Source: Dimorphilus gyrociliatus
Taxonomy: Eukaryota > Annelida > Polychaeta > Dinophilidae
DNA: 64,000 bases
Direction of reading: 5' to 3'
NCBI GenBank assembly: GCA_904063045.1
Contig: CAJFCJ010000022.1
Location: 620,001 to 684,000, forward strand
The position numbers and the translations under genes are program-made. The notes under the pieces were generated by a model that ran no database searches, was not told the origin of the DNA, and saw only the letters and a list, made by a program, of their open reading frames with translations. Within the stretch, counting starts at the first letter, position 1; every line of letters starts with the position of its first letter. Shown here piece after piece: positions 39,101 to 49,564 of the stretch.

Positions 39101-42100
39101 GTGATGATAAGAAAATAACATATGAGATAATTATTAAGTAATTTAGTTTTTTACTCTTTGGGCGGACTGCTCCTTTTTTTTTTATTATTTTTAATGGATT
39201 ACACCAATTTTTGTATCTTTAACTTTAAGCCATAAAGATAAGGAGAAGAAAAAGAAAAAAAATTAAAAAAAAAAGAAATTAGATAAGATTTTTAAACATT
39301 CTAATAATAACTATAATAATACAGTATATAGTTATGTATACATATAAATACATATATATATATACAGTATATATATATTTATACTGTATATCTATACTGT
39401 ATATATACTAATATATAGATAAAACAGGGTTCTTTAAACGACAATGAAAAGTAAATAAAGTTAAAACAAAGTTTATTAACTGATTTGTTCACCTGAGAGT
39501 CGCCTAATTCGTCCTTGATAACAATGCAAACATTTTTAAATATTGTTCTAAATATGATTTATAAGCAAAAGCTAAAACTATCCTTTTTTTGTTTAATAAT
39601 TCTATAAATACCTTTGAGCGGAAAACGTTCTTGTCGCTCTCCGCATCGTTTAACGTATCAAAATCGTCTTCGTTTAAGGATGAATCCGATGATTGACGTC
39701 GAATTACGTGTGGGATACCAGTTGATTGTGGTGCATCTTTTCATAATTTCAAATTTGATTGAGTTGGATGAATAGCAAAATTTTATTATTTAATTATACC
39801 GGTTGTTGCTCCATATCCGTCCATTTGTCCCTCAGAAGCAACAATTGGAGATCTCATTCCATCTATAAAGTTATACGAATAGAGTATTTAATAATGACGA
39901 AACTTGTAAACTTGTTCACCGTTAACCAAAATAATCAAAAAATAAGGAATGAAACTAAACCATTCCGCCAGCAGAACAAAGAAGGAACAATGGCCTATTG
40001 CATAAGAGAAGCTAGAAGACGCTATTTGATATTCTATCATTCTATAACTATGATAAATATATACAACTGTATAGCTTAAAATGAAAAGAAGAATAACTAT
40101 TATTAAAGTTATATTGCGCTATGATTAATTAGAATCCCATCACCAAAAATGTAATAACAACCTTTCTATAGTTTGTTGTAATTTCTTTTTGGAATAAAAT
40201 TAATTTTAGAATAACAGCAAATTTAAGAAAGAATAAAGGTAATTTATTCCGCTTTATCGCTTTTTTGTCTTTTGGCGAGAGAGAGAGCGAGAGAGAGAGA
40301 GAGAGCAAAAAAAAAAGAAAGAGGCCTATTTACTCTTCCTTTACTTAAATTTATATTTTGCCGTTTGACAATTTTACCTAGAAGACTTTCATTTTCACTG
40401 TCGTCTGCAAATATGCATCTTTTAATTATCGTATGAATATTCATAGGATAATAATTATGCAAAAAATACATTAGCGTCTGCTAAAATTATCCTATCCTTT
40501 ATTATAAGAACTTTACATAGAGTATTTAATAGAAAAGTTTAAAGATGAACTTACCATTTCTTTCAGTAACGAGAGGCTGAGAGACGTTCTTCTTAAATCT
40601 ATTCCAAGTCAATCTAATTAATTATAAGTCGACAATACAATTAAGGAAATAGTGTACATACGTAAAATAACAAATGCAACATATGACCATGGCAACGATG
40701 TAAAAGAGCAGAAACCAGGCTATAGCGAACAGTATAGGTTCCCAATATTTGCTTTCTTCAAAAGATATAACAAGTTAAATTACTTAGTTAAAAGGAAAAA
40801 GAGAAGAAGATAAAGGGAGAGAATTAATGAGAGGCATGCGGAATATGGGCTGCATATAATACTTAAATATATAATTAGATGTGTAAGAAAAAAAGAATTG
40901 ATTTACTTGGTAGAGCACTCTTGACCGTAAAACTGATGAATTTCTTCGTATTATTACCAGGATGTTTTTCGACAGCTTTCGTACAATCAGACTTTGTAAG
41001 ACTTGCTACAAAAACCAAGAAGAAACCTCCGGGAAATGCCTTTTTCTGTAGGAATTTTTCGTTATTTTTTTTTTAATTCAGAATAAATCAAGTTTATTTA
41101 GGTGACAAGAAACAGAAAAAGTAGTATATTCGTATTGCTTACGGCTATAGTCATTCCAGCTTTATTCTGTACTGTTTGATAGATGCCTGTATATTCGATA
41201 TTTCTCGTTAAATCAAAGACCGGGCACTATAGGATTCAGTGATAAAGGATACGTTAATAATACTTCCGAAGGTAATTAAAGCTTCAATACATATACAATA
41301 AACAAGAGCTGAATCGTCTACCTTTCTATCCTGAACGGATACGTGCATACAGAGATCGTCCGGACTTTCTATTGTTATAAGAACACTATCCTCTTTACCA
41401 AATGAATACATGAAATATTCGGGAGTGGATGGAGATATAGTTGTATTCATCATTTGTCCTTTCCTTATCACGAGCAGAAGAAGAAGCAGAAGAGGAAAGA
41501 GGAAGAGTACATGAAACAACGAAATAGAGAATGGTTGCACCTCCATTACAATTAAACAAACAAATATACCAACTTTATTTCGAAATCTTTAACTTTCTCC
41601 AATTTAATATCAAAGTTCCTTGATGCATTGTAAGTTGATACATCAACGTACAGGGATTGGGTTTGTCCTTTACGGAATTTCGCCTGAAGGGGACAAAGCG
41701 TTCTTGAAACACTAACATATAAATAGTTTCCATTTGAACTATTGTTGGCGCTTTGAAAGAGTAATGGAATCTGCCAGGAGAGAACGCCTGAAATAGACAA
41801 AATAAGATTAAGACTAAACGAATGTATGTGTATTAACATTTTATAAATTGGAATAATCAACATTATTGTCAAGTGGCGTCGTCGCTTACCAGAGCGCCGT
41901 TGCGTCAAATGTAAATAATAAATGAAAAATAATTAGCTTAGAATGTCCTTTACATAGAAAATATATATATAGATATTCAGTTTACAGCATATATTCTTCT
42001 ATATAATTTATACATTATACATTTCAATATGGAGATATATTAATATACTGTATATAGGGCTATTCATTCAAATTACCTGTTTGCCTTCGAACAATGAATA

Positions 42101-42616
42101 GTGTAGGGTAAGGTAGACTGGAATCGTTTGAGGTAGTTGTTATTCGGAATACTTGAGTCTAAAGTAATTATTGTTCTTGTTATAGTGAAAGTAAGAACAT
42201 ACAGCATCGATAAATATACATGTTGTATACATATGCATTTCCCCAGCTCTTTTAATTATAAACTCTACTTTTGATACGTATCAGCGATTGAAATTCACTT
42301 AGAATTAATTGCATATGTCTTTATACACATACACAGATACTCTTACCTTTTGCGGTGTTTCTGTATACGTATAGATGTAGGTGTAAGAGACATCGCCGTT
42401 TACTAGTCCAGTCTCTTTCTTTCCTATTGTCAGGTTCTTGTAGTTAATCAACGACTTTAATCCAGCTGCATTCTTCAACCTCTTTGCGATATTCACCAAC
42501 TTATTGTTCCTGTTCACATCTTCTATAAAGGATGAACTTTGCTTCCAATCGTCACGTGATCCATATGCTAGGCAATTCAAGGCGATTATGGCAACAAAAG
42601 ATATGGTTTTCAGCAT
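36169..42616 (-). CDS. SIDT: SID-1 transmembrane family protein (SIDT), complete
   Basis: Twenty-two exons on the minus strand join with every phase closed, giving 843 residues including a 21-nt microexon candidate; human SIDT1 and SIDT2 are about 830. Exon ends in order: 42616-42347, 42158-42077, 41787-41574, 41463-41322, 41226-41143, 41045-40907, 40755-40662, 40613-40555, 40404-40378, 39862-39800, 39736-39612, 39513-39493, 38531-38296, 38222-38169, 38102-38054, 37516-37399, 37324-37085, 37018-36898, 36803-36698, 36644-36534, 36469-36356 and 36231-36169. The protein starts with a signal peptide ([15 protein letters not shown]), then the beta-rich extracellular domain ([18 protein letters not shown]). 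Family hallmarks follow: [76 protein letters not shown] and LLTLDDDL. The SPAG-rich cytosolic loop after the first hydrophobic segment is encoded by tiny exons. The family takes part in dsRNA and lipid handling at the plasma membrane or lysosome. The conserved Asp/His residues of the transmembrane hydrolase-like core are present (SHDIWHF). Confidence 0.95.
39350..39420. repeat. TA-rich cluster with repeated TATACAGTATA / TATACTGTATA
   Basis: Several copies of an imperfectly palindromic TACAGTA/TACTGTA core are embedded in TA dinucleotides inside a SIDT intron. Single copies occur at many other places between 32 and 61 kb. Confidence 0.7.
39493..39513 (-). other. Candidate 21-nt SIDT microexon
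   Basis: An AG acceptor (ATCAAG) and a GTGAAC donor flank seven in-frame codons reading DELGDSQ. It sits between exons 39736-39612 and 38531-38296, whose phases also join directly without it. It may be a cassette microexon. Confidence 0.5.
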
Positions 42617-42760
42617 TCTGCACCAGATTTAAGAGAATAGACAATCAAATTATTGTTTCAATGTTGATTCCTAAGACAAGATGGTTGGGAAGGGGCGTAA
42701 AACGATAGCTTATCCATTCGATAATTCATGCAGACGAGACAGGAAGTAGACTGCTAACCA

Positions 42761-42776
42761 CCAATAGATGGCGTTG
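42761..42776 (+). promoter_or_regulatory. AGATGGCG motif upstream of SIDT
   Basis: CCAATAGATGGCGTTG lies about 150 bp upstream of the SIDT ATG. It combines a CCAAT box with the recurrent AGATGGCG core. Confidence 0.35.
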
Positions 42777-43022
42777 ACGTCTACTATTGGGCAATGACAA
42801 AACTGTGCAGCCGGAGTAAAAGTCTTTACATGGTTAGAATAGATAGAAGACAAATCGCGTATGGTGTAATGTATAGAATAAATATTTGATATATTCGAGA
42901 ACGTAGAGCTGTCGAGAAACTTTTAAAGATTCTACTATTAGTCTATAGAAGAAGAAGCAGGAGAAGAGGAGGATGTTATCGAGAAAACATTACTAAATAA
43001 TTGAGTTAACGTAATAAAGATC

Positions 43023-43028
43023 TTTATT
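43023..43028 (-). terminator. poly(A) signal overlapping the DUF229 stop codon
   Basis: AATAAA on the minus strand contains the TAA stop (43024-43026). Confidence 0.6.
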
Positions 43029-44635
43029 GAACAGTATAACACGGACACCACTCTTGTTTAATCTGTTCACTTTCACAAGTTCTATCACTTGGAATGGCCT
43101 TGAATAGAGAAATTCCTCTTCCGTTAATATCGGTTTTACCCATACTATCACCAATCTGAGAAATATGTCGAAAAGTTTCATAAATATCGAATCCATTTAT
43201 TAAATAATTCTCATTTATCTTGAAATTTTCATAAAAATTTCGATGTTCATCCCTGAATTTTTTAGGAAGTGCAATACCCAGAAACGGCTGAATCTCTTCG
43301 TAGTTTTTGTCCTTAAGGAATATATGATTCCGTGCAGCCGCATCTCCCACATCAGACATAATGAACACAATTGTACTTCGAAGGCTATTTCTGTTCAATA
43401 GCTTCAAAGTGGATAATAATTCTATATCGGAATTTTTTAACTGTTGCATAGAATCTGTTGTTAAAGAGTTCATGTGAAAGAATCTGCGGAGAAACGGAAA
43501 ATCAAAATACAAACTATCCAACTCAACTCAAAGTAAAGTAAAAACTAACGAAAATGTAGGCACATCCTCGTAGACGTTGTATACATCCGTCAATAGTTTA
43601 TATAACCTCTTAGTTTCGAATAATTTCGATTCCAAACAGGCTTTTTCGTCCGATAGAAGACCGTCAGTGTTAAAGTCGAAATAATGATCGGCAGTTTTTC
43701 CGTATTCTAAGAAAGGTTTTTATAGAAAAAAAAAAACAATTAAAAAAAATATATCATCTTTTTTTTTGACAAGTGGAACAAACTAGAGAATTTCAAAACT
43801 TTATCCAACTCAACTGTACTGTGCTTTGCGAACAATGTGACGTAACCAGCTGTCTTAATAGACTCCCAAATATATTCTCCAGTGAAATTAGCATGTTTTG
43901 GTATTTCCTTCATTTGTGTATTGGCGAGTAGTGTGAGGAAAGCCTTTAAACGAATATCATTTTAAACATTTGTCCATGTAATAGATACAATTGGTACTTT
44001 ACCGATGTTTGCGTTCCTTCAGACACGGAATATCCTTTCATAAATCGTCCTTTCATATTCTTAATAAAATATCCATAGGAATTAGGAAAGTTTCTAACAA
44101 AACTCGCAAGTGAAAGACCGTGCAAAGATAAAGCAAGAATATTATATTTCTTCTGGGAGTTTGGATGTTTTTTTAATAATCTAGCTAATTTAGCATCATC
44201 CCTAATTGGATAGCCAAAAATTCCTACATACTTCTCACCTCTAACCCAACATTTAGCTACATTTAAATCATGTAGTAATTTATAACTAACATCCTCTTCG
44301 TTAAAGTTAACTTTAGCTTCCTCAACTTTCTCCTCTTCAGTATTCATTATAGGATTAAATGAACAATCGAATTTAATGTGTTTGTATAGGATATTGCTAA
44401 CGGCATAAGCCCGTCCATTTTTCATGAAGAGCCAATCAGGATTCTGACACGTATACTCTTTAATTTCTTTCGGACCAACTGAGGATGAAATAGTAGTTTG
44501 TAATCGACAAACAGGTCTTGTTAATCGTCTTTTTGTCAGTTCGATCTGGTCTCTCATCATAAATAATAGTACGAATAGCACAAGAATAATAATAAAGGAT
44601 ATATTGCCGTATCGTCTTCTCAATCTTAGTAGCAT
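43024..44635 (-). CDS. DUF229 family sulfatase-like type II membrane protein
   Basis: Four exons on the minus strand, 44635-44003, 43943-43784, 43706-43550 and 43483-43024, give 469 residues with closed phases. A signal anchor follows the start (SFIIIILVLFVLLFMM). Family features include a Cys-rich N-terminal part (YTCQNPDWLF; KCWVRGEKYVGIFGYPI), YNILALSLHGLSLASFVR, VYEDVP, TIVFIMSDVGDAA and the C-terminal DRTCE...WCPCY. DUF229 proteins belong to the alkaline phosphatase/sulfatase superfamily; their substrates are poorly known. The usual metal-binding DSxSR is replaced by HGLSL and the SDHG motif by SDVG, so catalytic activity may be lost. The gene lies 408 bp upstream of SIDT on the same strand. 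It is shorter than many family members. Confidence 0.8.
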
Positions 44636-45198
44636 TTTTTGCAGTTTAAATTTTTCTATCTAACAATAAATAAGGAACCAACTAAGGAGAAAAATCATCC
44701 ATTATATAATATTTAAATACAAGTAAGCGATAAATTCTTTTTTCCAGCCTTCTTTGGTATTCAATTTTCCAAAGTATAGTGTTCAAGAGAGCTCTGTTCG
44801 AACACCAAAAATCAGTATGAAACTTTTGTCAATACTCTCGCAGGCCAGAGTACATTTAACAATTCAGCTGAACTCAATTCTACTTCTATAGCCCCCTTAG
44901 CCCCTTTTGCTCACTCCAAAAGTTTATTTTAGCTTTATCTTAGTTTCAAAGAAACCTTGAACTTTCTCTTCATACATCTGCACATTCATTCATTCATTCA
45001 TTCATTCACTCATTTATTCAGTTTCTCTGCTATTCTGTCTTTTCATTATTTCTTTTTTATTTTATTGATAATAAATAAAGGGAAAATATAAAATGCGTTT
45101 TAAAATTAATGCATAATGTGTATATTTTCAATATTATCTTCGCTTTTATCTTCCTATTCTCTTCCCTCTCATTTTATCAATTTTGTTCTCAATTTCTT

Positions 45199-45705
45199 TT
45201 ACGGTCTTGTTAACCAGGGATCGAATACTTTATAGTCGGCAGGTGGCGTTCTCATAGTACCATTCGCTCCATCTACGTAAGCGTATCTTGCCCAGTAGAG
45301 ATGCTCCGGTTCTCTTAGAGGTTTCGCTGGCGTATTCATTGGATCTATATTAGTCGAAGAATAAATCAAATGCATTTGCCTATGGGGAGGATCTCTTCCA
45401 GATAATGGAACGTTTGGAGGAGGCAAATGGGACCAACAAGGGGTTTGCCTATGTAAATTTCCGGCTCGTTCGCTTTTTCTAATTGTGGTGGCGGTAAAGT
45501 CAGATTCTAATAAACAGGGCATGTGTTGTTCTTGATAGTTTCCTGTACCGATTCTTTCGTTCTTTTCCCCACGTCCCCATCTGCCAATACCGTGCGGATG
45601 GACTCGGGGAGTGAACCAATCGTCTGCTTCCGATAAGACACGGCCAGATCGAAGTGGGGCAACATACGTACTCTTTTCCACTTCATCTTTTAGCTTGGCG
45701 GCCAT
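45199..45705 (-). CDS. Conserved-looking single-exon protein of unknown function
   Basis: 168 codons with ATG at 45705 (MAAKLKDEVEKSTYV); further upstream in frame there is only TTG. The protein is soluble, lacks a signal peptide and is rich in Pro, Arg, His and Trp. Motif-like pieces include DDWFTPRVHPHGIGRWGRG, TPCWSHLPPPNVPLSG, REPEHLYWARYAYVDG and DYKVFDPWLTRP. The composition is reminiscent of small ciliary or microtubule-inner proteins, but I do not recognise a family, so that is only an impression. Its codon use and freedom from repeats support it being coding. The motif GGCGCCATCT sits about 50 bp upstream of the ATG. Confidence 0.65.
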   Translation of the reverse strand: MAAKLKDEVEKSTYVAPLRSGRVLSEADDWFTPRVHPHGIGRWGRGEKNERIGTGNYQEQHMPCLLESDFTATTIRKSERAGNLHRQTPCWSHLPPPNVPLSGRDPPHRQMHLIYSSTNIDPMNTPAKPLREPEHLYWARYAYVDGANGTMRTPPADYKVFDPWLTRP

Positions 45706-47659
45706 GATCCGATACAATTTGTTATGGTTGTTACTAAGGGAAAAAATACGGCGCCATCTGTTTACTAACAATCACTTAATCAGTCCTGTAAATCAATTTG
45801 TATCACGTATCCGGATTAGTGCGGAAGTCAGAAGGGAAAGATATGAAGTTTTCAACAGAAAACGCATAAAGAATCCTTGTAAACTAGAAGAAAAAGCAAG
45901 AGATTATACAGTTTCACAATAAATGGAGTATGAAAGGGAATGTCAGAATACATATATACAGTATATATATATATGGTAGTGTGTGTGTGTGAAAGAGAGG
46001 AGGAAAGAGACTTTTTTCATTTTATAAGATAATTTAAACTCTCCAGTGAGAGAGATCTTTTGATAAAAAAAGAAATATAAATAACATTCTCTTTCTTTCT
46101 TTCTATTGCTATTGAATATATAAGTATTAAATAAAACATTGCTTTTATTATTTAAAAGAAACTAGTATTTTCAAAAAAACCTACAAAGAGTTGAGTTAAA
46201 ATGAAACTAAAAACTGTTGATATTCTTTATAAAATATGAATTTAAGAATCACAATCTACTCTTTAGAAATTCTCAAAGGATTACGATTTCTTACTTGTTC
46301 ACTGGCGTAACTGTTAGGCAAATTGAAAGAGTTACCTTAGGCAAAGGATAAAAAGTGAAGCTTGTACTTTCTTCAGAGGAATTTTTTTTATCTGTTTTGA
46401 TATTTACTTGTCCCCTGCACCCACTGATTCTTCTCTTAAATGCAACCTATAAGACAAAGTTATCAGCGTCAAGTGCTTGTTATAGTAATATACACTCTGT
46501 TTATTGTAAAACTGTAACTTGTAACAGTACTCCACAGAAAAGACGAAGGGATATAATATGTATATTTCGTATAATTAATGATAGTGAATATTCATAGGAT
46601 GATAAAAAATGAGTCATTTCATTTGTACTTTTAATTTGTTCAAGGTTAAATATGCTTCAAAGAGCCAATAGAAAAACCAACTGGGACTATATCTTAACAA
46701 AGATCTGTACTTTTCCCGTTTAGTTTACAATTTTAACATTAAAGTTAAAAGATTTGGTTTGCAATTAAAAAGATATCCACTTTTAGAAGAGTATCTTCTG
46801 TAATTATCACCTTTTTCTTCATTCCCCCCCCCCCTCCCCCAGCAAAGGCCAAATATTTCAAGTTACAAGATATTTTAATTTCCGTTCCTTGCTCCTTTCT
46901 GCTTTCTCTGTCCATAATAATTTATTCAAAGTCAAAAGTCGGGACAGAGAGATATAGATAGATAGAAAGAAAAGAAATGATAGATAGAGAGAGAATGTGA
47001 AGGATATTAAATTAAGAGAAGCTCGCTAAATACTAATCAAAGTCTTGATTTTTTTTTGGACTTTTGCTTTATTAAACTGAAATGAATTATTAATCTCTCT
47101 CTCTCTCTCTCTCTGTCTCTCTTCGGCTCTTTCTTTCCATTCAATTTTACACTATACTCGTTCTTTTTGTCTCCATCTTCCAAGAGCCTAAAAGGAGAAC
47201 GCTAAATGCTTTATGTTTCTCTTTTCTCCTACTTTCATAATTGCTTATAATATGCTATCAGCTTAAAAGCTTATTAAAGGGCAGTTAATTATTTTACCAA
47301 TAAGAAGAATTAAAAAAGAAAAAAAGTGTGGCGCCATCTTTATTTAGTGACATGATTTTCTCATGAAAGCAATAATGAAAAAGTATAATTTGTTTAGTCA
47401 TTGAAAATAAGCAGTTATCTTTTTTTAGTTATTAAAGAACTGCAGTTATAAGCCTATTTAAATTTGGTTATATTTTGGCGAACTTTAAGAAATAACTGGT
47501 GGCTGGAAGAAACGTAATTTTCTAAATATGTTCAAAAGCACATGCTCATTCTCATTCTTTATCATTTAGATAATTAAAAAGAATATATAAGTAAAAGATT
47601 TTCATAAAGTTTACTTCAGTCAGATTCTTGTTGCAGCTCCAATAAACAACAGCAAAAGA
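45706..47659. other. Divergent intergenic region
   Basis: About 2 kb without a convincing gene. It contains GCGCCATCTG at 45751-45760 and GCGCCATCTT at 47331-47340, a CATT tetranucleotide run just beyond its left edge (44985-45015), TA runs at 45955-45974 and a CT tract at 47094-47114. Confidence 0.45.
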
Positions 47660-49564
47660 ATGAGGTTTCTAGTATTGTGTGCTCTATTTGGTTTGGCTGC
47701 AGCTGCCACTACAAAATACGATGGGTAAAGAGATTAAATGATTCAAATATAACCCAAAACATTTTTCGTATAATGCTATATAATGAAAATGCAGTCAACT
47801 CCATACTGTATACCGATGTTTTTGTTTTTCCTTTCTATAGTTTCAAAGTCTTAAGAGCATATCCAACAACTCATAAGCAATTAATTAAATTACAAAGATG
47901 GGAGCGTTTGGATGAAAGGGTAAATTACTATATTAAATCAATTTTATAGTATTTTATCTATTTAACGATGATCTCATATGATTTTCTTAGTTGGATTTCT
48001 GGACCAGTCCCGTAAGAATTGGCAGTCAAGTCGACATTATGGTCAGCAAATCGCTTGTTAGAACCATCAGCTATAAATTGAAAAAGTCGAAAATTCCATT
48101 TATAATTGCTGTTGACGATGTTCAAAAGTGAGTTCAAACACCGAATTTCTTTATGGATAATAAAAAAAAATAGGATAAGATAAGAAGAAGAAAAGAGTTT
48201 TGATATTTTTCGTATTGTTGATTCTAATTGTTTCTTTTGCAGATTAATTGATGAAAATGGAGGCAATTCGAAAACCGATTCTTCAAGAGTAGACTTTAAT
48301 GAATACAATAGATTTGACGCGGTATGCCCTTACCATCTTTTCTCTCTTTGCGTCTTTTCTTCAACGTTAGCATTTTCTCTTTCATTCTTTTTTCTTTTTT
48401 GTTAGATTAACACTTTTCTCCAAAATACTGCTAACTCATGCAATAATTGCGAGCTACTTGACATTGGAACAAGTTATGAAGGTCGTGAAATGAAAGTCAT
48501 TAAAATTGGAGCCGGAACTAATAAACCCGGTCTCTTCTTCGAATGCGGCATCCACGCCAGAGAATGGATCTCTCCTGCCGTTTGTATCAACGTCATTAAC
48601 AAGGTATAAAAGTACAGCAATTTTTTCAGCTAAACATTATAGCTGTTAAATTCTATCGATTTGTATCAATTGCAGTTGGCTACCGAATACGACAGTAACA
48701 GCCAAGTAAAGGAAATGTTAGATAGATACGACTGGTTCTTTTCTCCCGTTAGCAACCCTGATGGATACGAATACACCCACACCGATGTAAATATTTTATA
48801 TACAGATTTCGCATATTGACTTGATTAATATCGAGTAAAAGCAAAATTAAAATGTAACTAAACACAAACTCTATGAAATTCTATCCCATACAGACGAGAC
48901 TTTGGAGAAAAACCAGAAGCGAAAATTCTGGCAGTAGTTGCAGAGGAGTCGATCCAAACAGAAATTGGGGATATAGATGGGGAGGTAGGAACGTTAGATT
49001 TATTGTTGAAATGTTTAAGCCTTCATTTATCAACCCTTTCCTCCTATTCTTGTTTATCTTTCCTGTATATTTTTCACTACAGAATCTGGTTCTAGTACGA
49101 ATCCCTGCTCTGATATTTTTATGGGTCCAAGCGCTTTTAGTGAAAAGGAAACTGCCAATATTAGAGATTTTGTTTTACAAAGAGCCAGCAGAATAAGAAT
49201 GTACATGTCCGTACACAGTTTTGGTCAATATTTCCTTATTCCATGGAGCTATGCTACCGAATACCCGGAAGATTTCGATGATTTACAAGAAGCTGGTGAC
49301 GTTGGAGCCAACGCCCTCCGTGAAGTCCACGGAGTGACCTACACAGTTGGTCACTCTGCAGTTTTATTGGGAGCAACTGCCGGATCTTCTGACGATTGGG
49401 CCAAGGGAGGAGCTAACATCAAGTTTGCCTACACGTTGGAGTTGAGAGATAGAGGCTTTTACGGTTTTCTTTTACCAAAAGACCAAATTCAGCCAACTTT
49501 CGAAGAAGTATGGGCTGCTTTGTACGCTATGCATAATCACTTTAATACAAATTGGCCAATGTAA
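47660..49564 (+). CDS. Secreted M14A metallocarboxypeptidase, B-type specificity predicted
   Basis: Eight exons, 47660-47724, 47841-47919, 47991-48127, 48243-48321, 48406-48603, 48676-48786, 48894-48984 and 49083-49564, give 413 residues with closed phases. A signal peptide (MRFLVLCALFGLAAA) is followed by an activation-peptide-like segment (FKVLRAYPTTHKQLIKLQ). The catalytic domain has the zinc motif GIHAREW (His69, Glu72, Arg71 in bovine CPA numbering), SPVSNPDGY, the Arg127 region WRKTRS, PNRNWGYRWG (Asn144, Arg145), SVHSFGQ (His196) and YTLELRDRGFYGFLLP (Glu270). Residue 255 aligns with Asp (GSSDDW), as in carboxypeptidase B, which predicts cleavage of C-terminal Lys/Arg. The usual Tyr248 aligns with Gly or Leu. 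It is probably a digestive or extracellular enzyme. Confidence 0.93.

Noticed and set aside
46355-46597. Possible secreted 80-residue Cys-containing peptide (+)
   Set aside because: The only start is GTG and no acceptor or upstream exon supports it.
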